Below, piece by piece: positions 55,618 through 63,708 of a stretch of DNA of 64,000 nt; the first letter of the stretch is position 1; each line of letters opens with the position of its first letter. The stretch is taken from positions 1 to 64,000 of the forward strand of contig CAMCVF010000010.1 in NCBI GenBank assembly GCA_945881735.1, read 5' to 3'. The notes beneath the pieces were generated by a model. It was not told the origin of the DNA. It was given only the letters and a program-made list of their open reading frames with translations, and searched no databases. The DNA is from Methylotenera oryzisoli. GTDB lineage: Bacteria; Pseudomonadota; Gammaproteobacteria; Burkholderiales; Methylophilaceae. Both the position numbers and the translations under genes were made by a program.

Positions 55618-56724
55618 ATGACCAAGCAACCAAAAAACAGTCGTAATAAAGTGACTGACAGTAATATTGTTGCTGATAATCGATGGTTAATTTTAAGTGC
55701 GGCGTTTTTACTGCTGCTGTATTTTTTGCTGCCAGTGCTCACACCATTTGTAACTGCTGCCATTGTGGCTTATATGTGCGACCCTCTGGTGGATAGGCTA
55801 AGTGTATTAGGTTATAAAAAATATCAATTTGGCCGTACAACAGGCACTGTATTAGTGATGCTGGCACTGATGGGCATTATCGCTTTGCTACTTTTAATCA
55901 TTATTCCTTTACTACAAAAGGAATCTTTGCTAATTATTGAGCGATTACCCGACGTTATTACTAATATTCGCAATACGACTGAACCCTCTCTGCAAAAACA
56001 TTTCGGCATTAGTTTGGCGATAGATAGCGCGCAAATTCAAGAAATTATCACCAAAAACTGGAAAACAGCAGGTGGTATTTTAGGCGATGTGCTTAAAACG
56101 GCAGGTGCTAACAGCATGGCGCTTATTGGTGTGATTGCCAATATTTTATTATTACCAGTGGTACTGTTTTATTTATTACGCGATTGGGATGAGTTGATGA
56201 CGGGTATCGGCAACTTGATTCCACGCCAATTTGTGGGACAAACCACGGAGTTCGCTCAAGAAATCGATAAAGTGCTGGCGGAATTTTTTCGTGGTCAGTT
56301 CACGGTGATGATGATTATGAGTGTATTTTATGCAACTGGATTATGGATGTCGGGGCTAGATATGGCTCTGCCAATCGGCATCATCGCAGGTTTGTTGAAT
56401 TTTGTACCCTATTTAGGCCCCGCAATCGGCATGGGCTTGGCTTTGTTAGTGGGCGCTTTGCAATTCAGCAGCGTTGGTCAATTAATCCCCGTATTAATGG
56501 TGTTTGGAGTTGGTCAATTAATAGAAAGTAACATTATCACCCCCAAATTAGTAGGTGACCGCATTGGTTTACACCCTGTTGTGGTGATTTTTTCTTTACT
56601 CGCTGGCGGGCAATTATTTGGTTTTGTTGGCGTATTACTGGCACTGCCAATAAGCGCAGCCATTGCCGTTGGCTTGCGTCACACCAAATACAATTATTTA
56701 GATAGCGATGCTTATCTTAAATAA
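55618..56724 (+). CDS. AI-2E family (PerM-like) membrane transporter
   Basis: This is a 368-residue AI-2E/PerM-family protein with about eight helices. Signatures are FYLLRDWDELM, GLLNFVPYLGPAIGMG and LIESNIITPKLVGDRIGLHPVVVIFSLL (cited in part: ITPKLVGDRIGLHPV). Members export small molecules or ions, and some act in stress tolerance. purM - perM - hda is a conserved order in betaproteobacteria and gammaproteobacteria. The substrate is unknown. Confidence 0.88.
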   Translation: MTKQPKNSRNKVTDSNIVADNRWLILSAAFLLLLYFLLPVLTPFVTAAIVAYMCDPLVDRLSVLGYKKYQFGRTTGTVLVMLALMGIIALLLLIIIPLLQKESLLIIERLPDVITNIRNTTEPSLQKHFGISLAIDSAQIQEIITKNWKTAGGILGDVLKTAGANSMALIGVIANILLLPVVLFYLLRDWDELMTGIGNLIPRQFVGQTTEFAQEIDKVLAEFFRGQFTVMMIMSVFYATGLWMSGLDMALPIGIIAGLLNFVPYLGPAIGMGLALLVGALQFSSVGQLIPVLMVFGVGQLIESNIITPKLVGDRIGLHPVVVIFSLLAGGQLFGFVGVLLALPISAAIAVGLRHTKYNYLDSDAYLK

Positions 56725-56775
56725 TCCAATACAGATTTACCGCGCTATTAACTCTAATTTTCAAGCATATGCTGC

Positions 56776-57384
56776 ATGAAACAACTACTACTCGATATTA
56801 AACCTGCCGCACCACCTACCCTGCAAAATTTTGTGGTGGGTCGTAACGCCGAAGCCCTTGCAAGCTTGACTGACGCATTTGACGGCAAACCCCCACAATT
56901 TATTTATGTTTGGGGTGAATCGGGCTGTGGCAAAAGTCATTTACTAAAAGCCTGCAAAGCCTTAGGCGCCAAGGTGGTGGATGATGTGCACTTACTAAAT
57001 AATGATGCGCAAATTGATTTATTTAATCAATATAATCAACTTAAAGAAGCGGGTGAATGGATGATTACCGCAGGCTTGCATGCCCCTACGCATATGGGTC
57101 TGCGCGACGATGTAGCAACGCGCTTGGCTTGGGGATTGGTGTATCAATTGCATCCGATGAATGACATTGAAAAAGCTACTGCGCTTAAGCAGCATGCTTT
57201 TGAACGCGGCATGAAACTACCAGATGAAGTAGTGGGATATTGCCTGCGCTACCTCCGCCGAGATTTGCCAACATTGATGGCGACGCTAGATGCGTTAGAT
57301 GAATGGTCACTGACCATGCAAAAACCCATCACAGTTCCAATGTTGCGAAAACTATTACAGCTCAATTTAGATTTAAGCGATTAA
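56776..57384 (+). CDS. hda: DnaA regulatory inactivator Hda
   Basis: Hda with the beta clamp stimulates ATP hydrolysis on DnaA after initiation. The 202-residue protein has the N-terminal clamp-binding QLLLDIKP, Walker A WGESGCGKSHLL and Walker B-like VVDDVHLL. The arginine-containing LRDDVATRLAWGLVYQL sensor region is intact. It follows the PerM-type gene by 51 nt. Confidence 0.93.
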   Translation: MKQLLLDIKPAAPPTLQNFVVGRNAEALASLTDAFDGKPPQFIYVWGESGCGKSHLLKACKALGAKVVDDVHLLNNDAQIDLFNQYNQLKEAGEWMITAGLHAPTHMGLRDDVATRLAWGLVYQLHPMNDIEKATALKQHAFERGMKLPDEVVGYCLRYLRRDLPTLMATLDALDEWSLTMQKPITVPMLRKLLQLNLDLSD

Positions 57385-57420
57385 GATAAAAATCATGTTG
57401 AGTTACTTTAAGCCCATACC

Positions 57421-59052
57421 ATGTTACGCATAACTGAAATCAAATTACCCCTTGCCACATCCGCTGATAAAGGCCATACGGATGCAGAAATTAGGGCAGC
57501 TGTTATAAAAAAATTGGCTATTAATGCAGCGGATTTGCTCAGCTTTAACATTTTTAAACGCGGTACCGATGCGCGCAAATCGCATGCGATATTGTTGGTT
57601 TACTCGTTAGATGTAGTTATTAACGGTGAGTTAAAAGTATTAGCCAAACTTAAAAATGACCCACATGTAAAACCGACACCTGATACTGAATATAAATTTT
57701 TGGCACACGCACCAGCGCAACTTAAAAATCGCCCTATTGTGATTGGTTTTGGCCCTGCTGGCATTTTTGCCGCTCTGATTTTAGCGCAGGCTGGCTACAA
57801 GCCTATTGTTTTAGAGCGCGGCAAAGCAGTAAAAGAGCGAACCAAAGATACCTGGGGTTTATGGCGCAAAAACACGCTTAACCCGGAATCAAACGTGCAG
57901 TTTGGTGAAGGCGGTGCGGGCACTTTTTCGGATGGTAAATTGTGGAGCCAGATTAAAGACCCTAAACATTATGGCCGCAAAGTGTTGCAAGAGTTTGTAT
58001 CAGCTGGAGCACCTCCAGAGATTTTATACCTAAGTCACCCGCATATAGGCACGTTCCGTTTAGTGGGCATGGTTGAAAGCATGCGCAACAGTATTATTGC
58101 GTTAGGCGGTGAGATTCGTTTTGGTGCGCGTGTGGACGATATTGAAATTAAAAATAATACGGTTAAAGGAGTGGTGCTAGCTAACGGTGAGCAAATACCA
58201 GCCAATCATGTGATATTAGCGGTTGGCCATAGCGCACGCGATACCTTTGAAATGGTGCATCATAAAGGCATCTTTGTAGAAGCCAAGCCCTTTTCAATCG
58301 GTTTCCGTATTGAGCATCCGCAATCACTGATTGATAAAGCGCGCTATGGCAGTAGCTACTCTGAAGATTTAATCAGCAAACTAGGCGCTGCCGAATACAA
58401 GTTAGTACACCATGCAAGCAATGGCCGTAGCGTATATAGTTTTTGTATGTGCCCAGGCGGCACCGTGGTGGCGGCGGCCTCTGAAGAGGGTCGCGTGGTG
58501 ACAAACGGCATGAGCCAATACAGCCGCAATGAACGTAACGCTAATGCAGGCATTGTGGTGGGAATTACACCAGAGGTTGATTATCCTGATAACCCACTAG
58601 CAGGTATAGAATTACAGCGCAAGCTAGAAAGCCATGCCTATATCCTGGGTGGTAGCAATTATGCAGCGCCAGCGCAATTGATTGGGGACTTTTTAGCCAA
58701 TAGAACTTCTCAACAATTTGGTGAAGTAGTGCCCTCTTATACGCCGGGAGTACATCTGACCAATTTAGATTCTACCCTACCCGCCTTTGCGATTGAGGCG
58801 ATTCGGGAAGCGATTCCTATATTTGCTAAACAAGTAAAAGGCTACGATTTGGCCGATGGCTTATTAACGGGCGTAGAGACACGCACAAGCAGCCCAATCC
58901 GTATTAAACGTGATGACATTAGCCTGCAAAGTATTAACACGAAAGGCTTATATCCGTGTGGCGAAGGCGCTGGCTATGCAGGCGGTATTTTGTCTGCAGG
59001 GGTGGATGGTATTCGAGTAGCAGAAGCCGTGATGTTAGCGATGAATGAATAA
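57421..59052 (+). CDS. FAD-dependent dehydrogenase (COG2509 type)
   Basis: This 543-residue flavoprotein has an N-terminal domain of about 95 residues and then the dinucleotide loop VIGFGPAGIFAALILAQAGY. FGEGGAGTFSDGKL and a C-terminal YPCGEGAGYAGGILSAGVDG complete the FAD site. Proteins of this kind are widespread but poorly characterised. TRTSSPIRI is part of the family signature. It lies 36 nt after hda. The physiological substrate is unknown. Confidence 0.85.
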   Translation: MLRITEIKLPLATSADKGHTDAEIRAAVIKKLAINAADLLSFNIFKRGTDARKSHAILLVYSLDVVINGELKVLAKLKNDPHVKPTPDTEYKFLAHAPAQLKNRPIVIGFGPAGIFAALILAQAGYKPIVLERGKAVKERTKDTWGLWRKNTLNPESNVQFGEGGAGTFSDGKLWSQIKDPKHYGRKVLQEFVSAGAPPEILYLSHPHIGTFRLVGMVESMRNSIIALGGEIRFGARVDDIEIKNNTVKGVVLANGEQIPANHVILAVGHSARDTFEMVHHKGIFVEAKPFSIGFRIEHPQSLIDKARYGSSYSEDLISKLGAAEYKLVHHASNGRSVYSFCMCPGGTVVAAASEEGRVVTNGMSQYSRNERNANAGIVVGITPEVDYPDNPLAGIELQRKLESHAYILGGSNYAAPAQLIGDFLANRTSQQFGEVVPSYTPGVHLTNLDSTLPAFAIEAIREAIPIFAKQVKGYDLADGLLTGVETRTSSPIRIKRDDISLQSINTKGLYPCGEGAGYAGGILSAGVDGIRVAEAVMLAMNE

Positions 59053-59068
59053 GTTATATGAGAAGTAG

Positions 59069-59155
59069 ATGATAAATAGCCTTAATTTAGCACTGGGCTT
59101 AGCCCTTACCACCTTTGGCTTAGCCATTCCTGTGTTAGCTATTCTTTATTGCTAA
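59069..59155 (+). pseudogene. Short hydrophobic remnant in the gap before soxZ
   Basis: A 28-codon frame starts MINSLNLALGLALTTFGLAI and ends in a stop. Further hydrophobic stretches in other frames continue to about 59330 (for example LVIFGAYLFTTVIPMSIL). It looks like the debris of a small membrane protein gene, but I cannot name the family. Nothing else is visible in the 59053-59330 gap. Confidence 0.3.
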
Positions 59156-59330
59156 CGGGGTGGAAGCTGACATTGTGAATTGATATGAAATCAATCGCGC
59201 TTCTACTATCGGCTTATTTGTAAATGCTATTTCGCTAGCGACTGGCTGCACTAATGTGTTGCAGGGTTGATAATGCTAGTGATATTCGGTGCCTATCTGT
59301 TTACGACTGTCATTCCTATGTCAATACTGA

Positions 59331-59657
59331 TTAAGCCGCCAAAACCATAATTTCGCCGTTGCCGGTTTTGCCTAAATTATCCACCCAATTAACGCTGATT
59401 CTATCGTTAAGAGAAGCGCCTTTTAGGTAAAAAGTCAGGTATGGATTCTTAGAGATGCCAGTGCCCCACTGCATTTCCAACACGATTTTATCGTTTAACT
59501 TGGCTGTCACCATTTGAATAAAGTAAGCCGGAATCAACTGCCCAAAATCGTCCTTTTTGCGCCCTGTTTCCATGAGGTGATTCATAATCATCTTCACTTC
59601 AGTAATGCCTAAAATATTGTCGCCAGTTAACTTGGCACGCATTTTAATGTTATCCAT
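59331..59657 (-). CDS. soxZ: Sulfur carrier complex subunit SoxZ
   Basis: This is a 108-residue SoxZ with MRAKLTGDNILGITEVKMIM, HLMETGRKKD and IPAYFIQMVTAKLN. SoxYZ carries sulfur intermediates on the SoxY cysteine during thiosulfate oxidation in the periplasm. I chose ATG 59657 because AGGAAA lies 5 nt before it. A longer frame from 59678 would overlap soxY. No soxXABCD gene is visible nearby. Confidence 0.9.
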   Translation of the reverse strand: MDNIKMRAKLTGDNILGITEVKMIMNHLMETGRKKDDFGQLIPAYFIQMVTAKLNDKIVLEMQWGTGISKNPYLTFYLKGASLNDRISVNWVDNLGKTGNGEIMVLAA

Positions 59658-59668
59658 GTGCGTTTCCT

Positions 59669-60112
59669 TTAGCCACAACCATTTTCAAGCACCACCACAT
59701 TTTTGGTCGCGCTAAAATAGGCGCCTCCTGCTTTTACAATCACTTTTATATCCGATGTATCAGCCATTTTAATGCGCGTGACCAGTTGCGGTAACGCGCC
59801 ATTACTAAACACGAAATGGGCAATTAAAGCGGTTGGATTATTTTCTACCAATACTGAAATCGCCTCTGTATTGGGGATGCGACTAGTGATTTCAATTTGC
59901 ACAATCGCACCATTTTCAGCGCGATCTGGCGCCACTAAATCAATATCGTTGCTAGGCATTTCTTGTACTATGCCTAAATTAGCTTTTGCATCATTTATCT
60001 TAATTGCTTCAAATGCCGATTGATTCCACAGCGCCGCAAGCGCGCGAATAGGATTCACCAACAAGGCTAACGCCACGCCCGATGCAATTTTTAAAAAGTT
60101 TCTGCGTTGCAT
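59669..60112 (-). CDS. soxY: Sulfur carrier protein SoxY
   Basis: This is a 147-residue protein with a Tat-like leader ([19 protein letters not shown]). It ends in NGCG, which holds the C-terminal carrier cysteine. The canonical end is GGCGG, so the last glycine is missing and the first is Asn. The carrier function can plausibly be kept, but the arm is slightly short. It precedes soxZ by 11 nt and follows the BepA-type gene with overlapping stop and start bases. Confidence 0.9.
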   Translation of the reverse strand: MQRRNFLKIASGVALALLVNPIRALAALWNQSAFEAIKINDAKANLGIVQEMPSNDIDLVAPDRAENGAIVQIEITSRIPNTEAISVLVENNPTALIAHFVFSNGALPQLVTRIKMADTSDIKVIVKAGGAYFSATKNVVVLENGCG

Positions 60113-61647
60113 TAAGTTAGCCTCTCAATCGCTTTTTTTTCATTCTCTTGCAGGCGACGCAATTCTTTTAAACGCGCTTCTACAATCGATTGCTCATAAA
60201 AATTGCCATCTTTAGCTTTGATGGCTAAATCTAACTGCTCAACCGCTTTTTTTAAATTATATTTGCGATAATACGATTCGCCCTGCGCTTGAAAACGCAA
60301 TAAATCCTTACCTTTTGCCGCATAAGCTTTTGCTAACATATCATACAAATAGTAATCATCGGGGTATAAGCGCTGCTTTTCAGCAATCAGCTTAATGGCT
60401 TGATCGGGCTGCCTGCTATCCAAAAAATGTTCGGCATAACCATAAATGAGTGAGCGGTGTTCAGGAAACAAACTTAAAGCTTTAGCATATTGAGCAGCAG
60501 CCGCTTTCGGATTATTGCGCGCCACCTCAATTCTAGCCGCTAAATTTTCAATATAGGGATGTTTATCGGTGTGACTTTTCAGCCATTCCACTTGCTTTGC
60601 TGCGCCCACCACATCATTTTTACGTAGCATAGCTACCGCTAGTCCATAGTGCTCGGCGGCTTCACTGGCAAATCTATACTCTTTAAGATTGTCTTCAAAT
60701 TGCTCAACAGCCGTTTGCGCTAAGCCATTGCTTGCGCGTAATTTGGCTTTTACTAAGTTAAAATCCAAACTATCAGTCACTTGCCTGTAAGGCATGGACT
60801 CAACCCGATTCGACACATCAGCGATTCGCTCTGCAGACAACGGATGTGTGCGTAAAAAGCTGGGTGCAGTGCCCTCTATAAACCGCGAAACGCGCTGCAA
60901 TGTGCTAAAAAAAGCAGGCATACCGCGCACATCAAAGCCTGCCGCATCTAATATAGTTAAGCCTACCCTGTCCGCCTCACGCTCATGTTCTCGCGTGTAA
61001 TCCAGCTGGCGCTGAATACCTGCCGCGCTGGATGCGGTTAATGCGCCAGTTGCCAACTGCGGATTAGAGCGCGCCACCAATAAAGCCAAGGCGATACCCG
61101 CAATATTTTTAAACGTGTCGTATTTCTGCGAAGCCAGCATGCGCGCCAAATGGCGCTGCGTAACATGGCCAATTTCGTGGCCTAACACCCCCGCCATTTC
61201 AGATTCACTATTTGCCGCTAAAATTAAGCCCGTATGCACACCAATCACACCACCTGGCATCGCAAAGGCGTTAATGCTGTTATCCTTGACCGCAAAAAAA
61301 TGAAAAGTTTGGCGCTTATCTGGCCCGCTGGCAGATAATTTTTGACCGACAGCCTGAATATAATCGGTCACTTCTGCATCTTGCAACACCTCATCACTCT
61401 CTGCTACTTCGCGCAAAATTTGTTCTGCAATACGTTGTTCATCTTGCGGGCTTAAAACGGTTTGTGCAATATCACCTAAATCTGGCAAATTTTGATCATC
61501 GGCAGGAATATTGATATTTAGCGTACTACTGTTATATGGCTTGCCCGAAATGGCAGGCGCATTTGCGGCATCGGCATACGCTGTTGGCGCCAGTAATAAC
61601 AGCGCAACAGCCGTGCTTTTTGCAATTAATGATAACTTTGACTTCAT
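60112..61647 (-). CDS. Periplasmic M48 metalloprotease with TPR repeats (BepA type)
   Basis: This 511-residue protein has a signal peptide of about 25 residues. The zinc protease domain has HEIGH in [13 protein letters not shown], with the third ligand in [13 protein letters not shown]-terminal TPR region spans about 290-500. BepA-type enzymes check outer-membrane protein and LptD assembly. It is divergent from moaC and followed without a gap by soxYZ, which is probably cotranscribed. Confidence 0.9.
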   Translation of the reverse strand: MKSKLSLIAKSTAVALLLLAPTAYADAANAPAISGKPYNSSTLNINIPADDQNLPDLGDIAQTVLSPQDEQRIAEQILREVAESDEVLQDAEVTDYIQAVGQKLSASGPDKRQTFHFFAVKDNSINAFAMPGGVIGVHTGLILAANSESEMAGVLGHEIGHVTQRHLARMLASQKYDTFKNIAGIALALLVARSNPQLATGALTASSAAGIQRQLDYTREHEREADRVGLTILDAAGFDVRGMPAFFSTLQRVSRFIEGTAPSFLRTHPLSAERIADVSNRVESMPYRQVTDSLDFNLVKAKLRASNGLAQTAVEQFEDNLKEYRFASEAAEHYGLAVAMLRKNDVVGAAKQVEWLKSHTDKHPYIENLAARIEVARNNPKAAAAQYAKALSLFPEHRSLIYGYAEHFLDSRQPDQAIKLIAEKQRLYPDDYYLYDMLAKAYAAKGKDLLRFQAQGESYYRKYNLKKAVEQLDLAIKAKDGNFYEQSIVEARLKELRRLQENEKKAIERLT

Positions 61648-61719
61648 GATTGTATGATAATGCCTTTAAAGGCTAAGTTCATGCCAAAATTGTTTATGGA
61701 TAGTAACCTAGAGAACCCT

Positions 61720-62211
61720 ATGACTGATACAAAAAAAACCCTCACGCACTTTGATAACAGCGGACAAGCGCATATGGTTGACGTTGGTGATAAAGCGATT
61801 ACGCGCCGTGTGGCGATTGCTACTGGCAACATCATTATGTTAGCCAGCACGTTGGCGCATATTCAGAATGGCAATTCCAAAAAAGGTGATGTACTAGGTA
61901 TTGCACGTATTGCCGCCATTCAAGCCAGCAAAAAAACGACTGATTTGATTCCGCTGTGCCACACAGTTGCGTTAACCAAAGTGGCTATCATATTTGAAAT
62001 TAATACCACATTAAACAGCATTAACTGCACCGCTACCTGCGAAACCACAGGCCAAACAGGCGTTGAAATGGAAGCCTTAACCGCCGTGAGTGTGGGTTTA
62101 CTTACTATTTATGATATGTGTAAAGCCGTTGATCGCGGCATGACAATGGGTGACATTAAGTTATTAGAAAAACACGGTGGCAAATCGGGGGATTGGGTGG
62201 CGCCACAGTAA
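61720..62211 (+). CDS. moaC: Cyclic pyranopterin monophosphate synthase
   Basis: MoaC forms cyclic pyranopterin monophosphate in molybdenum cofactor synthesis. I place the start at ATG 61720 ([20 protein letters not shown], 163 residues, the normal size). The longer frame from 61654 adds a tail not found in the family. Catalytic markers are [25 protein letters not shown] and [13 protein letters not shown]. Its last part is repeated almost exactly at the window end. The C-terminal [10 protein letters not shown] is intact, so this copy should be functional. Confidence 0.95.
   Translation: MTDTKKTLTHFDNSGQAHMVDVGDKAITRRVAIATGNIIMLASTLAHIQNGNSKKGDVLGIARIAAIQASKKTTDLIPLCHTVALTKVAIIFEINTTLNSINCTATCETTGQTGVEMEALTAVSVGLLTIYDMCKAVDRGMTMGDIKLLEKHGGKSGDWVAPQ
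62102..62167 (+). repeat. Direct repeat, left copy (inside moaC)
   Basis: These 66 bp inside moaC encode [21 protein letters not shown]. They match 63935-64000 at 65 of 66 positions; the one difference is A at 62143 versus T at 63976. They may mark the left junction of an inserted element. Confidence 0.85.
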
Positions 62212-62330
62212 GCGCTCACTGATGGCGATGAAGTTAAAAAGATAAAGAACGAGGCTTGTCCCAAATGTGTCCCACTTAGGATAGAAAAATGGGCAAGAAG
62301 CACAGAAGTTGACCTAGATAAGAAAAGATA
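62212..62330 (+). other. Open frame after moaC without recognisable homology
   Basis: The moaC frame stays open past its stop for 55 codons, to a TAA near 62382 (for example ACPKCVPLRIEKWARSTEV). It has no start codon with a ribosome site and resembles nothing I know. Its last part overlaps the IS3 remnant in another frame, so it is more likely junk or a fragment than a gene. Confidence 0.25.
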
Positions 62331-62546
62331 CACCAACCTAGCTGAGAAAACTACTTTTAACTTCTTAAAAGAGAAAGGATAAAACGAAAAATATATAACT
62401 ATCGCGATGAAACAAGACAGGATATCTTTGACTACGTTGAGTTGTTCTAAAACTCAAAGCGACGTCACAATTCCAAAAACTTATTATCTCCGATAGACTA
62501 CGAAAATCAATTCAGAAAAACGGCTGATGCGTGTCTACAAAACTAG
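62331..62546 (+). pseudogene. IS3-family transposase (OrfB) C-terminal remnant
   Basis: From 62346 the frame reads ENYF-stop-LLKRERIKRKIY, then RQDIFDYVELF-stop-NSKRRH and LLSPIDYENQF. This is the end of the DDE catalytic domain of IS3-type transposases; the final Glu of the triad would be in the NLAE/ENYF region. Stops at 62358 and 62448 and a frame change near 62348 kill it. No OrfA, no 5' part and no clear inverted repeats remain. The stretch 62547-62703 shows nothing else recognisable. Confidence 0.8.
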
Positions 62547-62703
62547 TGGCGAATCAAACGGCTAAAAGTCACTAGGCCGTAAAGCGAAGAGGTACTGCAA
62601 AATAACTTCGGTGGATGAGATTTAAAAAGCTATAGGGTGAATAGTCGCTTTAAAGCAATCCAATTAATAGGTCGTCCTAGTCCAAAGGACCATTATGAGA
62701 CTT

Positions 62704-63519
62704 TCATTTTAATTTCTGAACAACGATCCACATGTTGTCGCTAATAGGAAGGCGGTCGGAAAATTTAAATTGCCTAATATGAAATCCGACACCTTGGCAC
62801 ATTCCGACTAAGTTTGTTGGGGTGAAATAATTGACATGGTCAGGCAATCTGAAGCCACACCATTTTTTACCTCGCACTAGTCGATTTATTGATGCAAAAT
62901 TAGGCACTTTGATTATGCAACTTCCAGATGGGGTTAAGGTTCTGTAAATCTCTTTAAGCACTTCTCTTGGGTTAATTTCATGCTCAAGAAAGGCACTTAA
63001 TATAACACCGGATAAGTAATTGCTGGGGAGTTCTTTTAATCCTGAGAGTGCATCATTATGCACGACATAACCCCCTCGTAGCTTCACTTGTTCGTTAGCT
63101 TGCAGTGCAAGATTCTTTGATATTTCTATGCCATGAGGAATGTGTATTTGGTCAAGATTAGCAAGAAGACCTCCTCCTGCACACCCAATATCAAGAACGT
63201 TGCCTTTGGCGAAGTACTTTTGAATAAGCTCAGGAAGCTTGTTTCGTTTTAGAAAGCTACGACGAAAAGTTTTTAATTGCTCGCTAATAAATTGTCTGAT
63301 TGGTTCTTTAGAAACCTTACGTGCCTTTTCAGCAACCGATGTTTTTTCCCAAGCAAGGTCTTCGCTTAGACTTTCGTACACTGGAGTTGTTTCAATGTAT
63401 ACGAAGTTGCATGAGCTACAAGCTTTTATAGTCCAAGACCCGTTACCGAATTCAGTAGGTTGAGTGTTAGCATTATTATTGCCACAGTAGGGGCAATTCC
63501 TAAATAAAATGTAATTCAT
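62704..63519 (-). CDS. Class I SAM methyltransferase with N-terminal zinc ribbon
   Basis: This is a 271-residue protein. A four-cysteine ribbon at about 9-37 (CPYCGNNN and CSSCNFVY) precedes a linker. A Methyltransf_23-like domain follows, with the SAM loop VLDIGCAGGGLLANL, the acidic HGIEIS, and LEHEINPREVLKEIYRTLTP. Such enzymes often modify sugars or cell-surface glycans in polysaccharide loci. Its neighbours here are debris and a moaC repeat, so it is probably cargo of an inserted element. The substrate is unknown. Composition is more AT-rich than the core genes. Confidence 0.82.
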   Translation of the reverse strand: MNYILFRNCPYCGNNNANTQPTEFGNGSWTIKACSSCNFVYIETTPVYESLSEDLAWEKTSVAEKARKVSKEPIRQFISEQLKTFRRSFLKRNKLPELIQKYFAKGNVLDIGCAGGGLLANLDQIHIPHGIEISKNLALQANEQVKLRGGYVVHNDALSGLKELPSNYLSGVILSAFLEHEINPREVLKEIYRTLTPSGSCIIKVPNFASINRLVRGKKWCGFRLPDHVNYFTPTNLVGMCQGVGFHIRQFKFSDRLPISDNMWIVVQKLK

Positions 63520-63685
63520 TTTATTCTCTAGATTTATATAACACTCTAATTATGCCATTTTTTACAAATTTAACTGATAATTTTATTCATATTTACACAT
63601 TAACACTCCTTATTTGAAAGGCAACTTAGGGTCGCAAGCACCAAAAATCAATACTTAGGTAAACCTGCAAGAAGCCGACATATTT

Positions 63686-63691
63686 AGGAGG
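63686..63691 (+). promoter_or_regulatory. AGGAGG Shine-Dalgarno-like site in the island
   Basis: A perfect AGGAGG stands 17 nt before the ATG at 63709 and 10 nt before a GTG at 63702 that is quickly stopped. It suggests that a gene once started here. The stretch 63520-63685 is AT-rich upstream DNA of the methyltransferase with nothing else seen. Confidence 0.35.
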
Positions 63692-63708
63692 TAGGGGCAT
63701 AGTGAGTT

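Noticed and set aside
61654-61719. Longer moaC start
   Set aside because: It adds 22 residues not found in MoaC. ATG 61720 gives the usual 163 residues.
62109-62336. Minus-strand frame opposite the moaC end
   Set aside because: It is antisense to the conserved MoaC C-terminus and has no homology.
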